A stretch of DNA of 18,167 bases from positions 1 to 18,167 of the forward strand of contig DATMSA010000094.1 of NCBI GenBank assembly GCA_035565675.1. The letters are read 5' to 3'. Positions 7,341-18,167 of the stretch are shown piece by piece. Under the pieces are notes generated by a model. The model was not told the origin of the DNA, searched no databases, and saw only the letters and a list, made by a program, of their open reading frames with translations. Within the stretch, counting starts at the first letter, position 1; the number at the start of each line of letters is the position of its first letter. The DNA is from Capillimicrobium sp035565675. GTDB taxonomy: Bacteria > Actinomycetota > Thermoleophilia > Solirubrobacterales > Solirubrobacteraceae. A program made the translations under genes and the position numbers.

Positions 7341-7862
7341 ATGTTCCGCTGGTACGTCGTCAACACCTACTCGGGCCACGAGAAGAAGGTCAAGCAGAAC
7401 CTCGAGCATCGCGTGGTCTCGCTGGGCCAGCAGCGCAACATCCGCCAGGTGGTCGTCCCGACCGAGACGGTCTCGGAGATGAAGGACAACCAGAAGGTGA
7501 TGACCGAGAAGCGCACGATGCCCGGCTACGTGCTCGTGAACATGGACCTCAACGAGGACTCGTGGAGCCTGGTCAAGGGCACGCCCGGCGTGACCGGCTT
7601 CGTCGGGGCCTCCAACGAGCCCGTGCCGCTCACGCAGGCCGAGGTCGACCGGCTGCTGAAGAAGGAGGTCGCGACCGCGCCGCGGACCCGCGCCCAGTTC
7701 TCCATCGGCGAGTCGGTCAAGGTCATCTCCGGCCCCCTCTCGGACTTCTCCGGCGAGATCTCCGAGATCAACGAGGACGCCAGCCGCCTGAAGGTCCTCG
7801 TCTCTATCTTTGGACGCGAGACCCCGGTCGAGGTGGGCTTCGACCAGGTCAAGAAGATCTAG
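7341..7862 (+). CDS. nusG: Transcription termination/antitermination factor NusG
   Basis: This 173-residue factor binds RNA polymerase and links it to the ribosome or Rho. The NGN domain begins MFRWYVVNTYSGHEKKV and contains VVVPTETVSEM and MPGYVLVNMDL. The KOW domain is at the C-terminus (FSIGESVKVISGPLSDFSGEI, ending in GFDQVKKI). Most actinobacterial NusG proteins carry an additional N-terminal extension; this one has none and resembles the compact form of other phyla. GAGAG lies a few bases before the ATG. The TAG stop overlaps the AGGA ribosome binding site of rplK, so the two genes are tightly joined. Confidence 0.97.
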   Translation: MFRWYVVNTYSGHEKKVKQNLEHRVVSLGQQRNIRQVVVPTETVSEMKDNQKVMTEKRTMPGYVLVNMDLNEDSWSLVKGTPGVTGFVGASNEPVPLTQAEVDRLLKKEVATAPRTRAQFSIGESVKVISGPLSDFSGEISEINEDASRLKVLVSIFGRETPVEVGFDQVKKI

Positions 7863-7871
7863 GAACCCCTC

Positions 7872-8297
7872 ATGGCGAAGAAGGTCCTCACCACCATCAA
7901 GCTGCAGGCCCCCGGCGGCCAGGCCAGCCCGGCCCCGCCGGTCGGCCCGGCGCTCGGCCAGCACGGCATCAACATCATGGAGTTCGTCAAGGCGTTCAAC
8001 GCCCAGACGGCGAACGACATGGGCACGACGATCCCGGTCGAGATCACGGTCTACGAGGACCGCTCGTTCACGTTCGTCACCAAGACGCCGCCGGCCGCGG
8101 TCCTCATCCGCCAGGCGCTCAACCTGGAGAAGGGCTCGTCGGAGCCCAACCGCACGAAGGTCGGCACGATCTCGCAGGCCCAGCTGCGCGAGATCGCCGA
8201 GAAGAAGCTGCAGGACCTGAACGCGCACGACGTCGACCAGGCGGCGAAGATCATCGCGGGCACCGCCCGCTCGATGGGCGTGGAGGTGTCCGGCTGA
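7872..8297 (+). CDS. rplK: 50S ribosomal protein L11
   Basis: This 141-residue protein sits at the base of the ribosomal stalk and binds the GTPase centre of 23S rRNA, the target site of thiostrepton. The family blocks PPVGPALGQHGINIMEFVKAF and TKVGTISQAQLREIA are present, with the proline-rich N-terminal region intact. AGGA lies seven bases before the ATG and overlaps the nusG stop. The TGA stop shares its last base with the rplA ATG, which fits the usual rplK-rplA translational coupling. Length is standard. Confidence 0.98.
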   Translation: MAKKVLTTIKLQAPGGQASPAPPVGPALGQHGINIMEFVKAFNAQTANDMGTTIPVEITVYEDRSFTFVTKTPPAAVLIRQALNLEKGSSEPNRTKVGTISQAQLREIAEKKLQDLNAHDVDQAAKIIAGTARSMGVEVSG

Positions 8298-9022
8298 TGG
8301 CCAAGCACGGGAAGTCCTACCTCGAGGCGCGCGCCAAGGTCGATCGCGAGCGCGAGTACTCGCCGGCCGAGGCGATCCGCCTCGTCAAGGAGCTCAAGCG
8401 GGCCAAGTTCGACGAGTCGATCGAGGTCCACATCCGCACCGGCCTGAACGTGCGCCACGCCGACGAGCAGCTGCGCGGCACGATCGGCCTCCCCAACGGC
8501 CTCGGCAAGGACGTCACGGTCGCCGTGTTCGCCCAGGGCCCGAAGGCCGCGGAGGCCGAGGCCGCCGGCGCCGACGTCGTGGGCGCCGAGGACCTCGCCA
8601 AGCGCATCGAGGACGGGTTCACCGACTTCGACGTGGCGATCGCTACGCCGGACCTGATGCCGGTCGTCGGCCGGCTGGGCCGCATCCTCGGCCCGCAGGG
8701 CAAGATGCCCAACCCGAAGGTCGGCACGGTCACGATGGACGTCGCCAAGGCCGTCGAGGAGGCCAAGGCCGGCAAGATCGAGTACCGCACCGACCGCACC
8801 GCGATCGTCCACCTGACGATCGGCAAGAGCTCCTTCGACGAGAAGGCGCTGCTGGAGAACTACGCCGCGGTCATCGACGAGATCGTCCGCGCCAAGCCGT
8901 CGGCGGCCAAGGGCCGCTACATCCGCTCGATCACGCTGGCCTCCACCCAGGGCCCGGGCGTGAAGGTGGATCCCACCCGTACCCGCGACATCGTCGAGGA
9001 GGCTGCGCCGGCCGCGGCCTGA
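8297..9022 (+). CDS. rplA: 50S ribosomal protein L1
   Basis: This 241-residue protein of the mobile L1 stalk helps release deacylated tRNA and, in studied bacteria, represses its own operon by binding the mRNA. It shows family blocks VEVHIRTGLN-type (here IEVHIRTGLNVRHADEQLRG), PDLMPVVGRLGRILGPQGKMPNPK and GKIEYRTDRTAIVHLTIG. The ATG at 8297 shares a base with the rplK stop and is preceded by GGAGGT at nine bases, so the longer open frame upstream of it is ignored. A short Ala/Pro end follows the conserved C-terminus. No clear L1 operator was identified in the mRNA upstream. Confidence 0.98.
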   Translation: MAKHGKSYLEARAKVDREREYSPAEAIRLVKELKRAKFDESIEVHIRTGLNVRHADEQLRGTIGLPNGLGKDVTVAVFAQGPKAAEAEAAGADVVGAEDLAKRIEDGFTDFDVAIATPDLMPVVGRLGRILGPQGKMPNPKVGTVTMDVAKAVEEAKAGKIEYRTDRTAIVHLTIGKSSFDEKALLENYAAVIDEIVRAKPSAAKGRYIRSITLASTQGPGVKVDPTRTRDIVEEAAPAAA

Positions 9023-9083
9023 GCGACAGCCCTTCTCCCGAGACCCCCGGCAGCCGTAGGCGGAAGACCGGGCTAGGAGGCTG
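9023..9083 (+). promoter_or_regulatory. Probable L10-type leader and unusually close ribosome binding site of rplJ
   Basis: The 61 bases between rplA and rplJ can fold: AGCCC (9028-9032) pairs with GGGCT (9070-9074), enclosing CCGG (9047-9050) that can pair with CCGG (9068-9071) in an alternative fold. The stretch CAGCCGTAGGCGGAAGACCGG resembles the L10-binding region of ribosomal L10 leaders by eye. Such leaders let L10(L12) complexes repress rplJL translation. AGGAGG (9075-9080) stands only three bases from the ATG, closer than the usual five to nine, which could weaken initiation or depend on the fold. Confidence 0.4.
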
Positions 9084-9773
9084 ATGAACCGAGAACAGAA
9101 AGCTGCGGCGATCGCGGAGATCGCCAGCGAGATCCAGGAGTCGCAGGCGGTCTTCGCCGTCGACTACCGCGGGATCTCCGTGCCCCAGGCGGCCGAGCTG
9201 CGCGCCAAGCTGCGCGAGGCCGACACGCGCTTCCGGATCGTGAAGAACACGCTCACGGAGCGGGCGGCCGACCAGGCCGGGGCCGAGGCGCTGAAGGACC
9301 TGCTCGAGGGCCCGACGGCGCTCGCGTTCGTCCGCGGCGACGCCGCCGCGGCCGCCAAGGCGATCGCCGACTACGCGCGCGCCACGGACCTGCTGCCGTT
9401 CAAGGGCGGGCTCATGGACGGCGCGGCGCTCGACCCCGACCAGATCCGGGCGATCTCCCGCCTGCCCTCGCGCGACGTCCTCTACGGGCAGCTCGTGGGC
9501 ATCGTGGCCTCGCCGATCAGCGGCCTGGCCCGGACCCTGCAGGCGCTCATCTCGGGCCTGGCCGTCCAGCTCGGCCAGATCCAGGAGCAGGGCCTCGTGG
9601 GGCAGGACGCCCCGGCCGCGGAGGCCGAGGCCCCCGCCGCCGAGGCGGAGGCTCCGGCGGCCGAGGCCGACCAGGACGCCGAGCCGCCCGAGGCCGCTCC
9701 GGCGGCCAGCGAGGACCCCGCCGAGGGGGCCGACGACGCATCAGCAACGACTTCGAACGACGAGGAGCAGTAG
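9084..9773 (+). CDS. rplJ: 50S ribosomal protein L10 with acidic C-terminal tail
   Basis: L10 anchors the L7/L12 dimers on the ribosomal stalk. Residues 1-173 match the family: the RNA-binding N-domain (MNREQKAAAIAEIASEIQES, VDYRGISVPQAAELR, FRIVKNTLTERA) and the long C-terminal helix that binds L12 dimers (about 140-172). After this comes a tail of about 55 residues made of Ala, Glu, Asp and Pro, opening with three copies of APAAEAE/D (residues 176-196). With it the protein is 229 residues against about 165-180 usually. The tail has no resemblance to a domain and is probably disordered. rplL starts three bases after the stop and its ribosome binding site lies inside the last rplJ codons. Confidence 0.97.
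   Translation: MNREQKAAAIAEIASEIQESQAVFAVDYRGISVPQAAELRAKLREADTRFRIVKNTLTERAADQAGAEALKDLLEGPTALAFVRGDAAAAAKAIADYARATDLLPFKGGLMDGAALDPDQIRAISRLPSRDVLYGQLVGIVASPISGLARTLQALISGLAVQLGQIQEQGLVGQDAPAAEAEAPAAEAEAPAAEADQDAEPPEAAPAASEDPAEGADDASATTSNDEEQ
9609..9671 (+). repeat. Three 21-base coding repeats in rplJ
   Basis: Units 9609-9629, 9630-9650 and 9651-9671 encode APAAEAE, APAAEAE and APAAEAD. The DNA copies differ mostly at third positions, so they are older than a fresh slippage event or are kept at the protein level. Confidence 0.8.
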
Positions 9774-9776
9774 ACC

Positions 9777-10166
9777 ATGGCCACCAGCACCCAGGAGTGG
9801 ATCGACGAGCTGAAGAGCATCTCCGTGCTCGAGCTCGCGGAGCGCATCAAGGCGCTCGAGGAGGAGTTCGGCGTCTCGGCTCAGGCCGTGGCGGCGGCGG
9901 CCCCGGCGGCCGGCGCGCCGGCCGGCGGCGGCGACGGCGGCGGCGAGGAGGCCTCGTCGACGGTCGACGTCATCCTGGCCGGGGCCGGCGACAAGAAGAT
10001 CCAGGTCATCAAGGTCGTCCGCGCGGCGACCGGCCTGGGCCTGAAGGAGGCCAAGGCGCTCGTCGACGAGGCCCCCAAGCCCGTCAAGGAGGGCATCGAG
10101 CGCGAGGAGGCCGACAAGCTCAAGGCCGAGCTCGAGGAGGCCGGCGCGACCGTCGAGCTCAAGTAG
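9777..10166 (+). CDS. rplL: 50S ribosomal protein L7/L12
   Basis: This 129-residue stalk protein recruits and stimulates translation GTPases. The N-terminal dimerisation and L10-binding region (residues 1-35, SVLELAERIKALEEEFGV) is followed by a flexible Ala/Gly hinge (about 36-60, with GGGDGGGEE) and the globular C-terminal domain (VDVILAGAGDKKIQVIKVVR, GLGLKEAKALVDEAPKPVKEG, LEEAGATVELK). GGAG nine bases before the ATG lies inside the end of rplJ. The gene closes the ribosomal cluster; a strong hairpin follows 26 bases after the stop, so co-transcription with rpoB is unlikely. Confidence 0.98.
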   Translation: MATSTQEWIDELKSISVLELAERIKALEEEFGVSAQAVAAAAPAAGAPAGGGDGGGEEASSTVDVILAGAGDKKIQVIKVVRAATGLGLKEAKALVDEAPKPVKEGIEREEADKLKAELEEAGATVELK

Positions 10167-10192
10167 CTCGCGGCCGGCACCGCAGGTTGGAT

Positions 10193-10221
10193 CGAGGGGC
10201 GCCCCGCCGGGGCGCCCCTCG
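10193..10221 (+). terminator. 13-bp hairpin between convergent rplL and VOC gene
   Basis: Perfect arms of 13 bp (10193-10205 and 10209-10221) enclose a three-base loop GCC. It lies between the 3' ends of rplL and the minus-strand VOC gene (stop at 10227-10229), so it can serve both strands. No U-tract follows on either side. Confidence 0.7.
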
Positions 10222-10226
10222 TCGTC

Positions 10227-10592
10227 TCAGCTCCGCGGCGCGTAGCGGCTGTGGAGCATCAGGTCGTTGCCGTCGGGGTCGGTGAACAGGGCCATCTTGC
10301 AGACGCCCGTGTCGAACGTGTCCCCGAGGAACTGCACGCCCTTGCCCTCGAGATCGGCCCGCGCCGCGTCGATGTCGTCGACGTGCAGCGCCAGGTGGGC
10401 GTTCTTCTGGGGCTGGAAGGGCATGCCCTGCTTCTCGGGCTCCCAGATGCCCAGGCACGTCTCGCCGACCCAGAACTCGTAGTCGGCGTTGTCGTCCGGA
10501 CGCAGGCCCAAGGTCTCGCCGTAGAAGCGACGCGCGCGCTCGGCGTCCTGCGTCGGGACGCCGACGAAGTCCAGCTTGGTGATGTGGCTCAT
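10227..10592 (-). CDS. VOC superfamily (glyoxalase/bleomycin-resistance fold) protein
   Basis: This 121-residue protein has the two paired beta-alpha-beta-beta-beta modules of the vicinal oxygen chelate fold: module one with LDFVGVPTQDAERARRFYGETLGL, module two with AHLALHVDDIDAARADLEGKG, ending in FTDPDGNDLMLHS. Members bind or convert small molecules such as methylglyoxal adducts or antibiotics. The usual first metal ligand (His in LDHVG) is Phe here, and the usual final Glu (DPDGN-IEL) is Met; the His of module two remains. Classical metal chemistry is therefore doubtful and a binding role is possible. The ATG at 10592 is preceded by GGAAGG at eight bases; upstream starts lack this. It is convergent to rplL and divergent from the epimerase gene. 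Confidence 0.88.
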   Translation of the reverse strand: MSHITKLDFVGVPTQDAERARRFYGETLGLRPDDNADYEFWVGETCLGIWEPEKQGMPFQPQKNAHLALHVDDIDAARADLEGKGVQFLGDTFDTGVCKMALFTDPDGNDLMLHSRYAPRS

Positions 10593-10612
10593 GGCCGGAA
10601 CCTTCCCAGTCG

Positions 10613-10635
10613 TTGCGGCCACCTGCTGACCGCAA
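10613..10635. repeat. Inverted repeat in divergent promoter region
   Basis: TTGCGG (10613-10618) and CCGCAA (10630-10635) are perfect reverse complements with an 11-base spacer. They sit in the 59-base gap between the divergent VOC and aldose-epimerase-like genes, where an operator would be expected. Short arms make chance possible. Confidence 0.35.
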
Positions 10636-10651
10636 TCGCGCCCGTGGCATC

Positions 10652-11458
10652 ATGCCGCGCCTGATGCTCACGCTCCGCGCCGGACAGCTCGAGGCCGACG
10701 TCGCGCCCGAGGCCGGGATGGTCGTCGCCTCGCTGCGCCATCGCGGCGCCGAGCTGCTCGGCGTCCGCGGCGGCCTGGCCGGATGGCGCGACGAGGGCCG
10801 CACGTTCGGGGTGCCGCTGCTGTACCCGTTCGCCAACCGCCTGTCGGAGGTCCGCAGCCCGCGCATCGACGCGACGGCGGCGCGGCGCGACGGGCGCTTC
10901 CCGATCCACGGCCTGCCCGCGGCCCGCGGCCCGTGGCGGGTCGTCGAGGACACGCCGGAGCGGGTGCGCGGCGCGCTGGACTGGCACGACCCCGCGTTCC
11001 CGCCGGCGCACGCGGTCGAGGTCGAGCACGCGCTCGACGCGCGCGGCCTGCGCGTCACCACCCGGGTGATCGGCGACGGCGTGCCGGTCTCGTTCGGCTG
11101 GCACCCGTACATCGCGATCGACCGCGCGCGCGACGAGGTCGACATCCCGGCGATGCGCCGCCTCGTGCTCGACGCCGACGGCATGCCGACCGGGGCGGTC
11201 GAGGACGCGCCCGCGGTCGGCGGCCTGCTCGGCGACCGCGCGTTCGACGACCTCTACGAGGCGCCGGCGGCACCGCTGCGCGCCGGGCGGCTGGCCGTCG
11301 TCTTCGAGTCCGGCGTCCACTACGCGCAGGTCTTCGCCCCGCTCGCCGAGCCGCTCGTCGCCTTCGAGCCGATGTCGGCGCCGGTGAACGCGCTGGTCAG
11401 CGGCGACGGCCTGCAGACGTCGCCCTACGAGATGACCTTCCGGATCGAGCTCGCGTGA
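10652..11458 (+). CDS. Aldose 1-epimerase (galactose mutarotase) family protein
   Basis: This 268-residue protein has the galactose-mutarotase-like beta-sandwich. Landmarks are LLYPFANRL (N-R pair at 62-63), FPIHGLP with His86, VSFGWHPY with His151 as the likely acid, and VAFEPMSAPVNAL with Glu239 as the likely base. Such enzymes interconvert alpha and beta anomers of sugars, or act on sugar phosphates or other hexoses; the exact sugar is unknown. The start is chosen at the ATG at 10652; a second ATG at 10664 (MLTLRAG) is possible and neither has a clear ribosome binding site. The stop overlaps the GTG of the following methyltransferase by three bases, so the pair is one operon. Confidence 0.9.
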   Translation: MPRLMLTLRAGQLEADVAPEAGMVVASLRHRGAELLGVRGGLAGWRDEGRTFGVPLLYPFANRLSEVRSPRIDATAARRDGRFPIHGLPAARGPWRVVEDTPERVRGALDWHDPAFPPAHAVEVEHALDARGLRVTTRVIGDGVPVSFGWHPYIAIDRARDEVDIPAMRRLVLDADGMPTGAVEDAPAVGGLLGDRAFDDLYEAPAAPLRAGRLAVVFESGVHYAQVFAPLAEPLVAFEPMSAPVNALVSGDGLQTSPYEMTFRIELA

Positions 11459-12027
11459 TCCTCGCCGACCGCTGGTCCTCGATCGACGAGATCGTCGCCG
11501 CCCACCGGCCGCTGCGCCTCGACCTCGGCTGCGGCTACGTCAAGCCGGAGGGGTACGTCGGCCTCGACGACCTGCGCGGGGTCGGCGGCCTGCAGGGCCA
11601 GCTCCCGTCGGTGGAGGGCGGTCCCGACGTGCTGCTGGACCTCAACGAGGACGAGTACCCGTTCCCGGACGGCAGCGTGGAGGAGATCCGCTCGCGCCAC
11701 TTCCTCGAGCACTCCCACCTCGACCACGTCTTCGCCCAGTCGCACCGGCTGCTGCGCCCCGGCGGGCTGTTCGTCGCGATCGTCCCGTACGCCAACAGCG
11801 CCGACGGGATGTCGCCCGGCCACCACGTGTTCCTCACCGAGCGCTTCTTCGAGCGCAACCCGTCCTTCGGGCAGAAGTTCCAGATCACCCGCATCACCTA
11901 CCGCCAGAGCGAGGAGTGGGAGGCGTGGCCGCGGCTGCTGCGCCGGCTCATCCCCTACGACTGGGCGCGGACGCACCTCTTCAACGTCTGCAAGGAGATG
12001 CGCGTCGAGGCCGTGCGCCGCTCGTGA
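11455..12027 (+). CDS. SAM-dependent methyltransferase-like protein (class I)
   Basis: This 190-residue protein has the class I methyltransferase core: motif I LDLGCGYVKPEGYVGLD (about residues 22-38), an acidic strand (VLLDLNEDEYPFPDGSVEEI), then the motif HFLEHSHLDHVFAQSHRLLRPGGLFVAIVPY found after the SAM site in many small-molecule and cell-wall glycan methyltransferases. The acceptor is unknown. Translation probably begins at the GTG at 11455-11457, which overlaps the TGA of the epimerase gene (GTGA), so it should be coupled to it. Pairing with a sugar mutarotase hints at sugar or glycan modification, but this is weak inference. Confidence 0.85.
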   Translation: MILADRWSSIDEIVAAHRPLRLDLGCGYVKPEGYVGLDDLRGVGGLQGQLPSVEGGPDVLLDLNEDEYPFPDGSVEEIRSRHFLEHSHLDHVFAQSHRLLRPGGLFVAIVPYANSADGMSPGHHVFLTERFFERNPSFGQKFQITRITYRQSEEWEAWPRLLRRLIPYDWARTHLFNVCKEMRVEAVRRS

Positions 12028-12040
12028 CGACCCGTACGAA

Positions 12041-12060
12041 GGTCCACCGCGCGATGGACC
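12041..12060 (+). repeat. Small inverted repeat between methyltransferase and secreted protein genes
   Basis: GGTCCA (12041-12046) and TGGACC (12055-12060) are perfect reverse complements around an eight-base loop, 14 bases after the methyltransferase stop. It could be an mRNA 3' hairpin or an operator for the next gene. No T-tract follows. Confidence 0.35.
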
Positions 12061-12101
12061 GGTTCATGGCGCATTGCCGCTCGGCCGATCGGGCACGGAC
12101 C

Positions 12102-12578
12102 ATGCGTCCCATCCCAACACTCATCGTCGCGGCCGTCGCGTCCCTCGGGCTGGCCGCGCCCGCCGCGGCCGCAGACGGGCCGCCCACCTACCAGGAGTGC
12201 CTCGCCGAGCAGGCGACCAATCTGAACGTCGACTGCGTCACCGCGGCCCAGGTCGGGCCCAAGCCGCGCAAGGCCAGGACGCCGCGGACCGTCCGCGTCG
12301 AGTGGTCGCTGGGCGGTTGCGCCGGCTTCCCGGCCACCGCCTGGCAGTGGCACGTGCGCATCCTGCGCGACAACCGCCTCGGGACCTGGATCCCGGCCGA
12401 GGCGCCCGACGGCACGCGCCGCTACCTGTTCGGCGGCACCACGCAGGCCGGCAGCCACGAGATCAAGCTGCGCCGCGGCGCCTACGTCGTGGACCTCGCC
12501 GTCGAGCACGCCTACTCGCCCGACGGCGGCGACTGCGGCGGCGTCGACGTGCGGTCGACGCGCTTCGTCGTGCGCTGA
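12102..12578 (+). CDS. Small secreted protein with four cysteines, function unknown
   Basis: This 158-residue protein begins with a classical Sec signal peptide: MRPIPTLIVAAVASLGLAAP, with likely cleavage around residue 24 before DGPP. The mature part has Cys33, Cys45, Cys73 and Cys145, an even number that could form two disulfides outside the cell. A basic stretch (KPRKARTPR) near residues 54-62 is followed by a beta-rich region with a Trp pair (AWQWHV) and a C-terminal strand (STRFVVR). I recognise no family. The ATG at 12102 is chosen because it directly opens the signal peptide; earlier in-frame ATGs at 12054 and 12066 would place 12-16 extra residues before it. A strong hairpin follows the stop, so the gene probably ends its own transcript. 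Confidence 0.78.
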   Translation: MRPIPTLIVAAVASLGLAAPAAAADGPPTYQECLAEQATNLNVDCVTAAQVGPKPRKARTPRTVRVEWSLGGCAGFPATAWQWHVRILRDNRLGTWIPAEAPDGTRRYLFGGTTQAGSHEIKLRRGAYVVDLAVEHAYSPDGGDCGGVDVRSTRFVVR

Positions 12579-12586
12579 CCCCCGGG

Positions 12587-12615
12587 CGCGGGCCGCCCGG
12601 TGCGGGCGGCCCGCG
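12587..12615 (+). terminator. 13-bp hairpin after the secreted protein gene
   Basis: Perfect 13-bp arms (12587-12599 and 12603-12615) with a GTG loop begin nine bases after the stop codon. The following bases are ACCCCGGCG, with no U-tract. It separates the preceding genes from the rpoB promoter region. Confidence 0.7.
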
Positions 12616-12647
12616 ACCCCGGCGTCGTGGTCCGATCGCGGGTCGAT

Positions 12648-12656
12648 TGGTACAGT
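12648..12656 (+). promoter_or_regulatory. Upstream rpoB promoter candidate (extended -10)
   Basis: TACAGT (12651-12656) fits TANNNT and is preceded by TGG, giving the extended -10 form TGnTANNNT. The -35 region 17 bases upstream reads TGGTCC, a poor match. It would start a transcript about 200 bases before rpoB. Confidence 0.4.
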
Positions 12657-12775
12657 GCAGGGCCTCGGCCGATAGTCGAAGCCGCCCGACGTACGGCACC
12701 GCGCCACATACGCGGTCGCCCAGGGCGGGGTCCGTGAGCGCCGAGACGCCCCTGCGGGGGTCCAGCTTCGCGCTG

Positions 12776-12784
12776 TGCTAACTT
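12776..12784 (+). promoter_or_regulatory. Proximal rpoB promoter candidate (extended -10)
   Basis: TGC followed by TAACTT (12779-12784) is again an extended -10. The expected start site is 12790-12791, directly at the base of the hairpin 12791-12818. No recognisable -35 is present. Confidence 0.45.
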
Positions 12785-12790
12785 GGAACG

Positions 12791-12818
12791 TCGCGCGCTT
12801 TCGTTGTGAAGCGCGCGA
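12791..12818 (+). promoter_or_regulatory. Leader hairpin at the predicted 5' end of rpoBC mRNA
   Basis: TCGCGCGCTT (12791-12800) pairs perfectly with AAGCGCGCGA (12809-12818) around an eight-base loop. A C/T-rich, probably single-stranded segment (12821-12851) leads to the rpoB ribosome binding site AGAGGAG (12852-12858). The rest of the gap from 12579 to 12866 shows one further hairpin (12745-12762) and no gene. Confidence 0.5.
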
Positions 12819-12866
12819 GGCCCCCCGCCCTCTCGCACCTTCGACCCTTCCAGAGGAGTCGCCGTC

Positions 12867-16442
<3,576 letters not shown>

Positions 16443-16445
16443 CTC

Positions 16446-18167
<1,722 letters not shown>

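Noticed and set aside
10783..11454. Upstream continuation of the methyltransferase frame
   Set aside because: It overlaps the mutarotase gene in another frame and is Arg-rich; the methyltransferase domain begins right after the GTG at 11455.

Overview
The window looks like chromosome from a very GC-rich actinobacterium. Third codon positions are almost all G or C, and the RpoB, RpoC, SecE and ribosomal proteins read as actinobacterial. An early-branching group such as Thermoleophilia/Solirubrobacterales would fit: NusG is short and lacks the usual N-terminal extension, rplL is separated from rpoB, and the rifampicin pocket is divergent. This placement is inference only, since no rRNA gene is present. 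No tRNA, CRISPR array, insertion sequence or phage gene was seen.

Layout. Positions 1-3251 are read on the minus strand: an MFS exporter (3251-2043), a DEAD-box RNA helicase (1905-673), a GC-rich hairpin (497-526), and a SnoaL-like protein cut by the left edge (375-1) with what looks like a leaderless promoter. From 3292 to 6669, on the plus strand, lies a tight three-gene unit: circularly permuted ATP-grasp, alpha-E, and transglutaminase-like protease. This is a known conserved amidoligase/peptidase-type module of unknown substrate. The Anbu peptidase that often accompanies it is not next to it here.

Positions 6742-10166 hold rpmG-secE-nusG-rplK-rplA-rplJ-rplL, with a structured rpmG leader and a probable L10-type leader before rplJ. 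A strong hairpin (10193-10221) closes the cluster. The usual rplL-rpoB linkage is then broken by four genes: a VOC protein (minus strand), an aldose-epimerase-like protein and an overlapping methyltransferase, and a small secreted four-cysteine protein. After a third 13-bp hairpin (12587-12615) comes a 288-base leader with two candidate extended -10 promoters, then rpoB and rpoC (cut by the right edge), both starting with TTG.

The core of the window is the translation and transcription machinery: the L11/L1 and L10/L12 stalk proteins, SecE of the translocon, the NusG elongation factor, and the beta and beta' subunits of RNA polymerase. The observations I would check first are the natural Asn at the position equivalent to E. 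coli RpoB Ser531, the ATP-grasp/alpha-E/transglutaminase unit without its peptidase, the symmetric dyad upstream of the leaderless promoter, the 5'-terminal hairpin predicted on the rpoBC mRNA, and the recurring 13-bp hairpins without U-tracts at gene ends.
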